Assembly (NCBI GenBank): GCA_039090855.1
Contig: CM076990.1
Span: 199,645,232 to 199,709,231, forward strand
Origin: Macrothele yani
Taxonomy: Eukaryota > Arthropoda > Arachnida > Araneae > Macrothelidae
DNA: 64,000 nt
Direction of reading: 5' to 3'
The notes beneath the pieces are model-generated. The model did no database searches and had not been told where the DNA came from. It saw only the letters and a program-made list of their open reading frames with translations. How positions within the stretch are numbered: the stretch's first letter is position 1; each line of letters starts with the position of its first letter. The position numbers and the translations under genes are program-made. This document shows, one piece after another, positions 33,371 through 45,099 of the stretch.

Positions 33371-35133
33371 GATTACTTTCATATAATACTGAATAATGTT
33401 TGACATTTTTAAGTCTGATTTGCAACCATTGTTCATGCTTGATGTTCTTGAAATAAAATCATAACATTTCTGGTGCATTTACTGTTTTACCAAATGTGTG
33501 TAAAAACAGGTAGTTCCCTTATGAGGTCGGTCTAATGATTCTTGAACATTAATTAGTTTAGAATGTTTAGTGCTTCAGAATTCAGGTAAATAATCAGTTA
33601 TTTAATTTTTCTAAGCCATGACATAAGTTACACTTGCCCAACTCAAATTACAACCTAGTCTTCATCCTCATGTGAGATATTGCTCTCTTGGGTTCATTTC
33701 ATGCTGTGCAATGAAAAGATCAATATCTCATATTATTAAACTGGCTTTTGCTGCTGCTAGTCTTTTTATAAACCTAATAATACATAACAGTAAGCATACT
33801 TTTTAAATATTTATGATTTGGTATACAATTTTTCTGTCTGTGAAGGTAATCTATTACATAATGTACTGGTATTGAGGATAGAGAAGCAAGCAATCTTTTA
33901 GTTTTTTGTGCTATTGAAGTAAAAATGCCTTGAACTGCACATGTTGCTGACAAATAGTGTGAATGACACAGTCTAATTATTTGGTAGTGTAGTTTTTGAT
34001 AACCTAGATTTCAGTTGTTCTATGCAAAGATAATTCTACACCTGGAATCTTAAATATAAGCATATCATCCTCAGCAGCAACAAAAATTATTCTTGACGTG
34101 CTGTTAGATATGAATTACATAAAATCTATTCCACAAATTTGAGTCTAAACAGTTCTTTTATGTTGTTCCAGTGCATTTTGCTAATTTCTTACACTATCTC
34201 CATGGCAATTGTTTTTTCTTTATTTCTGTGGTCAGATAGGCATTTGTACTGCCCAACTGTAATCCATTTTCTGAGTAATATTTCAACCCCCCCCCCCACT
34301 ACCAACTAAAAGTTTTTGTAATATGATGAATGTAATTTTCCTCATTAATTAATTTTCTTTGCTTTTGTATTTAACCCTGGCATGCATTTTTCTCTTATTT
34401 TTTGAGTTACCTGTTTCCTTTATATATCTTACTTTTCATATGGTCTGTGTCTGTAGTTATATGTCAGAACTAGTTGACAACATCTTGTGCAAATTCTTCT
34501 TTCTCATGAAAGTAATAAATGTTAATTTAGTCTTCTGTGATTTCATCTTTGATTTTTTTTTCTTTTTCTTGAAAATTCATTGATATTATTTGCAGTTTTG
34601 AAGGTTTATCTGTTAAAGTTACAGTGTCTTCAGCAAAGTAATGATAGATGAAATGATCACTTTATTCATGCTTATGTCATTCCACTTCAACTTCATTTAG
34701 TGAAAAAATATTCTGGACAGTAGCACTCAAAATTTTTGTGGGATTGTTGCCTTACTTTTCTTCCCTTCCCTATTCTGATTCATTTGGAATCTGAATGATT
34801 TTATTCCTTTCTCTTTCAGGTCTTTGTATAGTTACTGAAACCTTGTGATAAAAGACATGCCTATTGGGAGATATTTGATCTCCCATCTTTGTTAATACAT
34901 GAATATGAACCATGGGGTTTGCAAAATCCTCTGCCGAAGCCACATTCATTTCCCCCATGCTTGATAACGGCACTTTGAAAATTTCATAAGCAAAAGGAAA
35001 GTGACTAATTGATCTATAGTTATTGTAATAATTTTTGTGCATTATGTTCTCCTAGCATAACTTCAATGCTGAGAAATTCCTTGCTTCTTTGGATGTATCA
35101 CAAATTTAAACTAATGAGCAAATGCAAATATAT
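33371..35133. other. Intron interval; one unassigned minus-strand ORF
   Basis: The interval is mostly AT-rich sequence without recognised elements; a poly-C run lies at about 34289-34298. On the minus strand, 35042-34770 is open for 90 codons with non-repetitive composition (for example PLSSMGEMNVASAEDFANPM, then HIHVLTKMGDQISPNRHVFY). I do not recognise it. It could be a fragment of a transposon protein, an exon of an antisense gene, or chance. Confidence 0.35.
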
Positions 35134-36500
35134 CATTGTCAACCATTATCAATCCACTGCTGGACGAAGGTCTCCCCAAGTTTCCTCCACAACGGTCTGT
35201 CTTGTGCCAGTCTCCTCCATGTCACTCCCGCATATTTTCGAATTTCATCCACCCATCTCCCATGTGGTCTTTTTCTGGGTCTTTTCCTGTCCCTTGGAAT
35301 CCAATCTAAAATTTCAGCTGTCCATCTATGGTCTGTCCTTCTTGCAGTATGTCCAGCCCATTGCCATTTCAGGGATTTAACTCTGATCATGATGTCTTCC
35401 ACTCTCGTCATTTTTCGGATCCACGAGTTCCTCTTCTTATCTCTCCTGGTTATACCAAGCATGCACCTCTCCATGCTTTTTTGAGTTGTCTGCAGCCTTT
35501 GTATGTCTCTTTTAGTTAAGGTCCACGTCTCTGCACCATACGTAAGCACTGGAAGGATGCATTGATCAAACACTTTTCTTTTAAGACATAATGGCATATT
35601 GCTCTTGAAAATTATGCTGTTTCTTCCAAAAGCTCTCCAGGCAAGTTTTGTACGCCGATTAATTTCTTCATCAATGTGACCCTCACTTGATATCTGCTGT
35701 CCAAGATAAACATACGTATCTGTTATCTCCAATTTTTCTCCATCAATCGATAAATCTTCATTTCTTGTAAAAGCATTGAACATCGCTTTTGTCTTCTGAA
35801 AGTTCATTTTTAATCCCACTTCTTTACTCTTGTCAGCAAGTTCCTGGATCATACTCTGCAGCTCTGATGGGGTAGTTGCAAAAATCACTACGTCATCAGC
35901 AAAACGAAGGTGGGTTAGATAATCTCCATTAATCTTTATCCCTTTGTTTTCCCAGTTCAGTGATTGAAAGACATTTTCCAATGTGGCATTAAAGAGCTTC
36001 GGAGATATGGTGTCACCTTGTCTCACTCCCTTTCCAATTTTTATGTGTGTTGTATTTTCAAGCAGCCGAATCTTTGCACTTGCATTTTCATAGATGTTAT
36101 TAATAATATTAATGTATGCATCTTCAATACCGCAGGATTTCAGAGCCGTGGTAACTGCTGATGGTTTCACCGAATCAAAGGCTTTTACATAATCGATAAA
36201 AGCCATGCACAATGGAAGTTCATATTCCCTCGCTCTTTCAATTAGATCTCTCAGTACGTGGATATGATCTATTGTGCTGTAGCCACTCCTGAATCCAGCT
36301 TGTTCTCTCGGTTGAGCCATGTCCAGTGTTACCTTCAAGTGGTGTGAAAGAACTTTAGTGAAGATTTTATAAACCACTGATAGGAGGCTGATAGGTCTGT
36401 AGTTCCTGAGATCCTCAATGTCACCTTTTTTATGTAGCAGGATCATTGTAGCATTGTTCCAATCCTCAGGAATCTTCTCTTCATTAAGGCATCGAGTGAA
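35134..36500 (-). mobile_element. RTE-type LINE, family A copy 3 (5' truncated)
   Basis: The 3' end of family A starts at about 35134 with only one CAT of the usual tail. The element runs 1.37 kb and stops at about 36500, inside the RT N-terminal region (at GEIPED.. in the protein). It then meets a rearranged spacer made of its own left flank. Antisense to the host gene. Confidence 0.88.
35139..36446 (-). CDS. RTE-A copy 3 reverse transcriptase, truncated, open for 435 codons
   Basis: The frame is uninterrupted from within the RT N-terminus (MILLHKKGDIEDLRNYRPIS) to the normal C-terminus. Motif A is FIDYVKAFDSV with a Glu to Val change next to the invariant residues. The RQGDTISPKLFN block, the catalytic box RFADDVVIFA and the C-terminal GAETWTLTKRDI and RPRKRPHGRW regions are intact. 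The endonuclease and the RT fingers region are missing through 5' truncation, so it cannot retrotranspose despite the clean frame. Confidence 0.88.
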   Translation of the reverse strand: MILLHKKGDIEDLRNYRPISLLSVVYKIFTKVLSHHLKVTLDMAQPREQAGFRSGYSTIDHIHVLRDLIERAREYELPLCMAFIDYVKAFDSVKPSAVTTALKSCGIEDAYINIINNIYENASAKIRLLENTTHIKIGKGVRQGDTISPKLFNATLENVFQSLNWENKGIKINGDYLTHLRFADDVVIFATTPSELQSMIQELADKSKEVGLKMNFQKTKAMFNAFTRNEDLSIDGEKLEITDTYVYLGQQISSEGHIDEEINRRTKLAWRAFGRNSIIFKSNMPLCLKRKVFDQCILPVLTYGAETWTLTKRDIQRLQTTQKSMERCMLGITRRDKKRNSWIRKMTRVEDIMIRVKSLKWQWAGHTARRTDHRWTAEILDWIPRDRKRPRKRPHGRWVDEIRKYAGVTWRRLAQDRPLWRKLGETFVQQWIDNG

Positions 36501-36630
36501 TCATATATTTGCATTTGCTCATTAGTTTAAATTTGTGATACATCCAAAGAAGCAAGGAATTTCTTTTATTGTAATAATTTTTGTGCATTATGTCTCCTAG
36601 CATAACTTCAATGAGCAAATGCAAATATAT
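36501..36630. repeat. Rearranged flank between RTE-A copies 3 and 4
   Basis: 36503-36564 is the reverse complement of 35072-35133. 36563-36613 is a direct copy of about 35020-35069. 36614-36631 is a direct copy of 35116-35133. The middle part of the original flank (35070-35115) is missing from the direct copy and occurs only inverted. The block is therefore built entirely from the left flank of copy 3. Confidence 0.88.
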
Positions 36631-39600
36631 ATCATCATCATCATCATTGTCAACCATTATCAATCCACTGCTGGACGAAGGTCTCCCCAAGTTTCCTCCA
36701 CAACGGTCTGTCTTGTGCCAGTCTCCTCCATGTCACTCCCGCATATTTACGAATTTCATCCACCCATCTCCCATGTGGTCTTCTTCTGGGTCTTTTCCTG
36801 TCCCTTGGAATCCAATCTAAAATTTCAGCTGTCCATCTATGGTCTGTCCTTCTGGCAGTATGTCCAGCCCATTGCCATTTCAGGGATTTAACTCTGATCA
36901 TGATGTCTTCCACTCTCGTCATTTTCGGATCCACGAGTTCCTCTTCTTATCTCCCCTGGTTACACCAAGTATGCACCTCTCCATGCTGCTTTGAGTTGTC
37001 TGCAGCCTTTGTATGTCTCTTTTAGTTAAGGTCCACGTCTTTGCACCATACGTAAGCACTGGAAGGATGCATTGATCAAACACTTTTCTTTTAAGACATA
37101 ATGGCATATTGCTCTTGAAAATTATGCTGTTTCTTCCAAAAGCTCTCCAGGCAAGTTTTGTACGCCGATTAATTTCTTCATCAATGTGACCCTCACTTGA
37201 TATCTGCTGTCCAAGATAAACATACGTATCTGTTATCTCCAGTTTTTCTCCATCAATCGATAAATCTTCATTTCTTGTAAAAGCATTGAACATCACTTTT
37301 GTCTTCTGAAAGTTCATTTTTAATCCCACTTCTTTACTCTTGTCAGCAAGTTCCTGGATCATACTCTGCAGCTCTGATGGGGTAGTTGCAAAAATGACTA
37401 CGTCATCCACAAAACGAAGGTGGGTTAGATAATCTCCATTAATCTTTATCCCTTTGTTTTCCCAGTTCAGTGATTGAAAGACATTTTCCAATGTGGCATT
37501 AAAGAGCTTCGGAGATATGGTGTCACCTTGTCTCACTCCTTTCCAATTTTTATGTGTGTTGTATTTTCAAACAGCCGAATCTTTGCACTTGCATTTTTCA
37601 TAGATGTTATTAATAATATTAATGTATGCATCTTCAATACCGCAGGATTTCAGAGCCGTGGTAAATGCTGATGGTTTCACCGAATCAAAGGCTTTTTCAT
37701 AATCGATAAAAGCCATGCACAATGGAAGTTCATATTCCCTCGCTCTTTCAATTAGTTCTCTCAGTACATGGATATGATCTATTGTGCTGTAGCCACTCCT
37801 GAATCCAGCTTGTTCTCTCGGTTGAGCCATGTCTAGTGTTACCTTCAGCGGTGTGAAAGAACTTTAGTGAAGATTTTATAAACCACTGATAGGAGGCTGA
37901 TAGGTCTGTAGTTCCTGAGATCCTCAATGTCACCTTTTTTATGTAGCAGGATCATTGTAGCATTGTTCCAATCCTCAGGAATCTTCCCTTCATTAAGGCA
38001 TCGAGTGAAAATTTGGGCGAGTACTGTTTCGATTTCTCCACTTGCTTCTTGTATGATGTCTATTGTAATTCCATCTTCTCCTGGAGCTTTCCCCCGCTTC
38101 ATGTTCTTGATTGCATGAGCAACTTCTGCTGGGAGGACTGGAAGAACTCTGGTACCTTTCATGATGTCTGGAGTACATGTATCATCCCTTTCTTATAATT
38201 TGGAGTAGAAATCTTTCACTCTTGTCAAAATTTCGCCTCTATTTCTTGTTATAGAACCATCTTCTTTTCTCAGAGCCATAATCTGTTTTCTTCCCTTACT
38301 GAGATGTCCCTTTGCTATCTTTAGGCTTTGGTTGTTTTCAATTGCTTTCCTCACTAGCTCACAGTTGAATTTCCTTACGTCTTCAGTGATACTTTTTCGT
38401 GCTGTCTTGCATAGCTCTATATATTCCACTTTGGAAGTCACATCTTCTTTAGTTGTCCTCATCTGTCTTCTTTTTTGCATCAACATTTTGGTTTTCCTGA
38501 TAATTTGTTTACATGCAACTTGTTCTTGGAGACCCAGCTAATTTTGTTGCTGTTTCCATAAGAGCTTTGGTTACTTTTCTGTTAACTTCCGAAATATCCA
38601 CTTCTTCGATGTTAGGCCTTCTAAAGCAGAGAATCTGTTCTTCAGTTCCAACTTGAAAGTATTATGGTGTTTTTTAAGGTTGGTTATGTCAATACATTTT
38701 GTTTGTCTTATGAGCTTGCCACGTTCCAGTTTAGTGTTGAGGTGCATCTTACATCTCACCAATCTATGGTCACTACCTGTGTTGAACTTGTTTAGCACAC
38801 TGCAGTCTTCGATGACGAATTTTTTGTTACACATAATAAAATCAATTTCACTTGTCGTCCCAATTGGATGTCTCCATGTCCATTTCCTGTGTGGCTTTTT
38901 CTTGAAAAAGGAATTCAAGATAGAAAAAATCCTTCTGCCTCTGCAAACTCAATGAGAGTATTTCCACGCTGGTTTCTGTTGCCGTGACCGAATTTACCTA
39001 CTGAAGTTTCATTCTGTTGCTGGTGCCCTATTTTTGCATTGAAATCTCCCATAATTATCTTCAAGTGTTGCTTACCTTTATTATTTAGATGACGAATTTC
39101 CTCATAAAATTCTTCAATTTCTTCTTCAGGATGACTTGTGGTGGGTGCATAAGTTTGAATAATCTGAGCCTGGTATCTTCTCGATAGTTGGATAACGAGT
39201 CGTGCAGCTCTGTCAGAGGAACTTTCAACTTCTACCACTTTATCCTTCAGTTTCTTGTTTATTATAAATCCGACACCACTAGTTCTGCCAGTATCTGTCC
39301 CACGATAATAGAAGAGATGTCCACTTTTCAGTTCAATGAGATCTTCTCCTTTTCTCCTTACCTCACTCAGCCCGACGATGTCCCACTTGATCCTTTGTAG
39401 TTCCTCTTCCAATTCAAGAAGCCTTGAATCAGAAGATAGGGAGCGTCTGTTGTAGGTAGCCAAGGTCAGCATCAAATGGCAGCCTAGTCCGGTCCTCCGG
39501 GGATTCTTAGCACCCTCTGCCTTCATGTCGCACTGGCCGCTGCCTTGGCCAGGTACATTCCAGCTGCCGGAGACTGAGGGCCAAGATTTAAGTTGTAGAG

Positions 39601-39705
39601 TCATTTTGGAGGTGTTTGGCCATAACTCACCACGCTGGCCAAGCGGGTTGGTGAGTGTGGGATAGCATTTCCTCTGATCCCGATGGTATAGTTATACCGC
39701 TATTT
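36631..39705 (-). mobile_element. RTE-type LINE, family A copy 4 (almost full length)
   Basis: It runs from the (CAT)n tail at 36632-36648 to about 39704 in the 5' UTR, about 110 bp short of the full 5' end seen in copy 2. The last retained bases are followed by an inverted copy of 14 of them (GGTATAACTATACC at 39709-39722), a snap-back end. (AT)n-rich sequence follows to 39776. Antisense to the host gene. Confidence 0.9.
36650..39604 (-). pseudogene. RTE-A copy 4 endonuclease-RT pseudogene
   Basis: The endonuclease is open at 39604-38915 (229 codons: LATYNRRSL, GLSEVRRKGED, IIMGDFNAKIG). The next blocks are 38918-38571 (FIMCNKKFVIEDC, TGSDHRLVRC), 38486-38193, and 38162-37845 (AIKNMKRGKAPGEDGITIDI). 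RT core blocks are 37830-37567 and 37536-36919, with the catalytic box changed to RFVDDVVIFA. The C-terminus is at 36934-36650. At least five 1-nt indels are visible against copies 2, 3 and 7, for example a lost C near 37540, an extra T near 37596 and a lost A near 37848. Non-functional. Confidence 0.9.
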
Positions 39706-39722
39706 ACGGTATAACTATACCC

Positions 39723-40440
39723 ATATATATATATATATATAACTATATTTATATATATATATATAAATATATATCTTGAGGAAATGTAAATTTATTGCTT
39801 CAGGTTTGAAGAAAATGAAATAATAAAACTTTGTTATGAGTTAATTGCTAGTTGGAATGCTCATATCTAACCGAGTTGCAAGTTAATGCCAGATTTTATT
39901 TAAATGCCTGGCAAAAAAAATTATGTTGGAAAATCATTGCTAAATGCTGGTTTTTATTTCATAGCTGGCTCTTACCAGACAGTTTTAAGTGTTGATTCTC
40001 TGTGCTTTCTCTAGGAAAATCTAAGGTTTGTTTTTCCTTGTATACTCACTGGTCTTAAGATCATATTTTAAGCCATAGGTTTGAACTTTGATATCTCCTA
40101 AACATAGTTTCTTTCATGCATGAATATTTTCCCATTTACTATGTAACCACATGTTAATGTTATACGTAGTACAGCAGTCCTGAGAATTTTGTTCATACAG
40201 TTGAACTCTGTTGTTCAGCGTTATCTCTTCATTCACTGCCTTAGCACTAGAATTTAAAATTAGCTTTTGTTGGTGTAATAATTTATTTAAAAAAAATTCT
40301 TACTTGCACTTAAATTGAACACTTATTGTTAAAACTGGAATTCTGTTGATACACTGCAAATTGCTTGTATTGTTTATTGATAAATATGTGGATTTAAGTA
40401 TAGTTTTGAGTTAAAGTTTACTGGTTTCTTGTACAAGGGG
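39723..40440. other. Intron interval with (AT)n tract
   Basis: A run of AT dinucleotides lies at 39723-39775. The remainder is AT-rich with no recognised element. A 40-bp unit containing GGTTTCTTGTACAAGGGG is duplicated in tandem at about 40419-40498, directly at the end of the mariner remnant. Confidence 0.6.
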
Positions 40441-41800
40441 CTGAAAAGTTTTTAGCCTTACTGGTTTCTTGTACAAGGGGTTGAGAAGTTTTTAGCCTCA
40501 CACACTCATGGAAAGAATTTGGGAATATCCTGAAAACTCATTTGTTATTCAATGTAGTTCCTCCTTAATTCAACACACTTTCTGTCATGACTCACTAGCA
40601 GTAGCTTTCATACCTGCAAAACGAATGAAATTCAGATTTTGATTCGAACCATTTGTTCACTACATCCATCATAGCATTTTCATTGCTGAATTTCTGCCCT
40701 TTCAATTCTCTTGTGAGACTTGGAAATAAGAAATAGTCTGATAGAGTCAAATCCAGTGTAGAACAGATGAGGTAATAATATATATAGAACCCACAGTGAC
40801 ATGGCGGTGCTACCAGAGTAATAAATGCTCTGTGTACCACCAGTGTATTGTTGAACACAGTTGACTGCTTTGTCCAATACCTTGTGTCTCTTGAGTTTCA
40901 GTTCTTCACAGGAATATCTCAGTGTGTCAGAATAATACTCTGAATTGATAGTGGAATCTTGTTCCAGGAAATCAACCACGATCACGCTTTTGCTTCGCAG
41001 AAGATAGATGCCACGACTTTCCCAGCCGAATTCTGTTCTCAAAATTTTTTAGGAAGTGGAGAAGAGGGATGCTCCAGTGTTTCAGTTGTTCGTTTGTTTG
41101 AAGGTCAAAGTGGTGCACAAATGGTTCATCCATAGCGGCATAGTATCCCCCAAAAACAAGGTTTCATTAGCTTCAAAATGCTGCACAATTTTCTACTTCC
41201 AATCTACATTTGGTACCCACCTCTAAGAAACCTTTTTAATTCCTAAGAAATTCAGCACAGTATTGTGAGCTCAGTCATGGGAGATATTGAAAGTTGTCTC
41301 AGTGTATTTCAATGTTGTTCTGCAGTCTTACATGAATTACATTCACATTTGTGGGTATTGATAAAGTAGCAGGCCTCTCTCACTGCCTTTGAAGTGCATA
41401 TTCCACACTTAAATTCTGCAACTCATTTTTTGACATGTATGAAGCAAAGGACAAGATTCCCCTCATGTGTGATGTATTCCCTCATGAACTTCCTTTATTG
41501 ATATTCCCTTTAAATGGAGTTACTCAATACTGGATGGTTTTCGATTCCCTCAACAGTTACCATTTTCATTCACTTTCCTCACTTCAACAACTTCTGTAAA
41601 GGAAAAGAAAATAGTCACGAACTTGAAATTTTCCGTGAAGATACAAGATCGCAACACCGATCAGTAATTCTGTCTTTCACAAAGACCTTCACAGTGTGCA
41701 TAGGGCTTAACACTTTTCAACCTGTTCATGCATTACTTATTTACTGCATGAGGTCATCAAGTGTAAGGTGGATTATTCTTGCACAGAGTAATTTAATTCA
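40440..41800 (-). pseudogene. Mariner (SETMAR-like) transposase remnant
   Basis: On the minus strand, in element order, there are motifs of a mariner transposase. HNTVLNFLGIKKVS and RWVPN are near 41290-41200. DEPFVHHFDLQTNEQLKHW is near 41140. Near 41040-40900 the sequence reads GIYLLRSKSVIVVDFLEQDS, then TINSEYYSDTLRYSCEEL. DLTLSDYFLFPSLTRELKGQ and KFSNENAMMDVVNKWFES follow at about 40760-40650. Many frame breaks are present. The 3' terminus near 40440-40500 is duplicated and the other terminal repeat was not found. It is a DD34D-type family distinct from the mariners at 15.3 kb and 54.8 kb. Confidence 0.7.
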
Positions 41801-41907
41801 TATACACTGCTTGACATAGAAATTGCCCCACCCTGGAGTGAGGTTCGAGGGTGAAATTAAGCATACAAATAGGAACACATAAGGGTTTACCTTGATGTTA
41901 TTAACAG

Positions 41908-43880
41908 TCACTTACAGTGCTTATTAGATGAGATAATGCAGCACAATGGTTGCATGGTACTAAGTGGTTGCACCACCGCAAATGGCAACATAGACAGCAT
42001 TACGGCATGGCAATGAGTCATACAGTTGACAGATATCATCGTGAGGAAAGGAACACCATTGAGATCGCGCACAGGCCAGTTCAATTGCAGACAACGTCCA
42101 ATGTGGTCCCACAGATTTTTGATTAAGGATAAATTGGGCAATCTTGCTGGCCATCGAAGTGTTTGAACATGTTGCAAACATTGTCTGGAAATATAAGCAG
42201 TGTGCACACGGGTGTTATCTTGCTGGAAAATGGGGTGCTGTATAGGCCATTCAGAAATGGTATCAAAATGGGCTGCAGAACCTTTCTCGTGTATCGTGCA
42301 GCTGTCAGTGTGCCCATGATGCAGACAAAAGGTGACCTGCTGTCATGCGCAATAGCACCCCATACCATGATGCCTGCCTGAAAGGCAGAGTAGCAGTCGC
42401 AAATGAAACCGGGATCCATTCGCTCGCCAGGGTGTCACCAGACATAGATCATACATGAGATTCTTCCGCGGATTCGTGGAATTCCGCTATTTTTGTCATC
42501 ATTTAGGTTATTCTCGAGATCGATGCAAAACTGAAGAGAAATGGGGGGAGGGCGTTTTTTGATCTGGGGATGGTATTTTGTTGCTCAAAACGTCCGAAAA
42601 CGGAAATTAAACGGAGTGAAAAATTCTCCCATAATCGTGATTTCTTTTTCTCGTGATGTTTCTTCTGCGCAGTAGTATTGTTAAATATAATTTGATTCCA
42701 TAAATATTTGCATTTCAGCTTTAAAATGAAAGAAAATTTCCAAAAACGAAAGTTGGCACAAAAATTTCCCTGTGATCTTCAGGCAAGAGATTTTGCAGTG
42801 GATTCGAAAAATTCTGCCATATCCATCATCATTTAGATGGGCCTCGAGATCGATGCAGAACTGAACAGAAATTTGGGCGGGATTGGTGGTGGGGTCGTTT
42901 TCCGTCGGTGTGCAGAATTCTGACTTTCAAAACTTTTGGAAACAGAAGTTAGACGGAGTGAAGGTTTCTCCTGTAATCGTAATCCTTTTTTCTCGCAATG
43001 TTTCTTCTACAAGGTAGTGTTAAATGTAATTTTATTCCATAAATATTTGTTTTGCAGCTTCAAAATGGAGGAAAACTTTCCTAAAATGGAAGTTGGACGG
43101 GGCATAGATTTCGCCGGTAGTCAATTTCATTTCTCCACAATATTACATTTATCCTGTGTTGCTGTTAAACTTAAAAAAAAAAAAAATCATATTTTAAGTA
43201 CAGTGATGTGCTCCACCTTAATATTTACATAACAAATTTCAGTGAACAATTTTGTTGTGCTCACTGCTCGTTATATTCTCACTGTTTCGCAGCACATTCT
43301 TATTTTTCACCCATGCGGTTAAAAAGTTCAGCTTTTTTTTTCCCTTCATCAGTCTCATGTATGATAGATCCGTCGATCGTCAGCACCCAGAGAGAAACAG
43401 GACTTATAACTTGAAGACCACAGTGGGCCATTCATGATCCCAGTTCGCATGACTTTGGCACCAAGCTAGACGAGCGCTGCGATGGCTGGCCGTCAATGGA
43501 GTCGATGTAAAAGTTGCCTATTGCACAGGTTTGCCACATGTAACCTTCAGTTTACAGTTTGGGTTGTTATGGCGACATCCATGGTCGATGACACAGCACG
43601 TTGAAGATTGGCTGTAGTGCTTTCTGGTGATGAACGAGCGTGTCAAACAATTAGCTGTTCCAGGCATGCTGACGTCTGTTGGACTGCACCACTGTCATTC
43701 CCACCCAAGTATGAACCTTCCTGTAGCCACTAGTGTCAACAGAGTGTGCATCCTGTTGCACATACGCAGCGATATGACGTGTAGACTAGGCCACTTCATG
43801 CAGACCTACAATTCTTCCCCTCTGAAACACATCAAAATGACAATAAATCTGCCGACAAAATCTGCCGACAGCATGTAACC
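41908..43880 (-). pseudogene. Tc1-like transposase pseudogene, split
   Basis: N-terminal and linker sequence lies at about 43880-43440, with TPLTASHRSARLAWCQSHAN followed by WDHEW near 43520-43440. After the inserted block it resumes near 42440 with HPGERMDPGFICDCYSAFQA then GIMVWGAIAHDSRSP. The DDE segment is SRQCLQHVQTLRWPARLPNL then SLIKNLWDHIGRCL (42190-42080). VMVWGAI and PDLSPIEHIWDxLGR are the family's characteristic phrases; here the latter reads LPNLSLIKNLWDHIGR, so key residues are altered. Frameshifts occur near 42165 and elsewhere. Confidence 0.82.
42446..43365. repeat. Insert with a diverged tandem dimer (unit about 320 bp)
   Basis: Two units, about 42455-42780 and 42781-43110, share GGATTCG, ATTCTGCCAT-like, TCGAGATCGATGCA(G/A)AACTGAA, CGGAGTGAA, TTTCTTCT and TTCCATAAATATTTG in the same order. 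The block is bordered by an inverted pair ATCATACATGAGA (left) and TCTCATGTATGAT (right). No protein was recognised in either unit. It may be a non-autonomous element with internal repeats or a captured satellite dimer. Confidence 0.7.
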
Positions 43881-44279
43881 AGCATTTTCAGCCTTTACTG
43901 AACAGTTTCCCAGCACAAACAGCAAATCTGAAATGTCCACAACACTTCCACCAGTGACTACACATTACCATCCCTGTTGGTGCTGGCACCTTTATCTCAC
44001 AAACGTGTGACATCATCGGCTCCGGTTTAACATCATTTGCATATCTCGGGTGGTTACACCCTCCCTGCGATTTGCATGTTTGTAGCACACCTCTTTCTGG
44101 TTGGGGAAATTTCTATGTCAAGCAGTGTATGTTAATACGTATATCAGTGCCGTCCTTTATACTACAATGCATCATTCACAGTATCAAAAATTTTATAAAA
44201 CATTTGGGGGGGGGGCGAAAGGGGCTCTTGATAATGACACAATCCAGCTTAGCACTCTTTCAGTAACCTTTTTTTAAAG

Positions 44280-44945
44280 AAGGGTTCCCATGGTCCTTAT
44301 GAATCCTTAAAAGTCCTAAAAAGTGCTTTTTTTTAGGGTGCTTAAAAGTCCTTAATTTTTGCCAGAAATCCTCCACTTATTTTTTTCCTACCTACCTGCG
44401 TAAAATGCAGAAGTTACAATGTAGTGCATACAACTTCTGCTGCTTGTTGGTTATGTTGATGATGATGTCATGTGATGTCAATAGAAAGCCCATGAGAGAG
44501 CACAGAGCAGGAGGAATTCTGGTCAGTGGCTCATGGCAAACTTGACTTTGATTTTGGTTTTACAATTCAAGCCATGAAGTAATTATGTGCAATATCCAAA
44601 TCTAGATCTTGTAACTTTAACTACAGTGTTATGATTTACATTCTTTTTGTTGCATATGTGATTATTCTCTCATATGAAAACTGATTTGACCAGCAGAACT
44701 GTCTCATAAACTGCATAAATTCTAATTCATTACATCCACAAACGTGAATTATATGTAACAATATTGCAAGCTTCACCAACAGACTTTAGTTTGTGTAGTT
44801 AAGTCATGTGTAAAAGTATATTTGTATATATGTGTTATTTTCGCACGTGCAATTTGTAGGATCCTTAAAAATGTTTTAGTAGGGTGCTTTTTTAAAAGTC
44901 CTTTAAAGGTTTATATTTTTTGGGAGTAAATAAGTGGGAACCCTG
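44280..44945. mobile_element. Short non-autonomous hAT-like element
   Basis: The ends are AGGGTTCCCATGG (left) and AAGTGGGAACCCTG (right), forming a terminal inverted repeat with the CAGGG-type end mutated to AAGGG on the left. Flanking direct repeat TAAAG lies at 44275-44279 and 44946-44950. Subterminal phrases CTTAAAAGTCCTTAA and TTTTAAAAGTCCTTTAAA echo the CCTGGAAAGTCC phrases of the larger element at 3509-6061. No ORF. Confidence 0.65.
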
Positions 44946-45099
44946 TAAAGGTAGATTTAGGATCTGAATACATTGCTGGTAGGGCAGTAGCATCTCAAGC
45001 GAGAATAGTGATTAAGAAGTTCAAGAAGTTAGCACAATGGTAGCATTTTTTACGCTTTCCAACTGTAGGTTGAAGAAGCGTATATACTCCAGCTTTGTC

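Larger units (their letters stand above)
41805..44127 (-). mobile_element. Tc1-like element carrying an internal insertion
   Basis: Terminal inverted repeats CACTGCTTGACATAGAAATT (41805) and its partner ending ATTTCTATGTCAAGCAGTG (44127) are bordered by TA on both sides. Without the inserted block at about 42446-43365 the element would be about 1.4 kb, normal for Tc1-like elements. The transposase is on the minus strand. The insertion splits the catalytic core. Confidence 0.88.
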
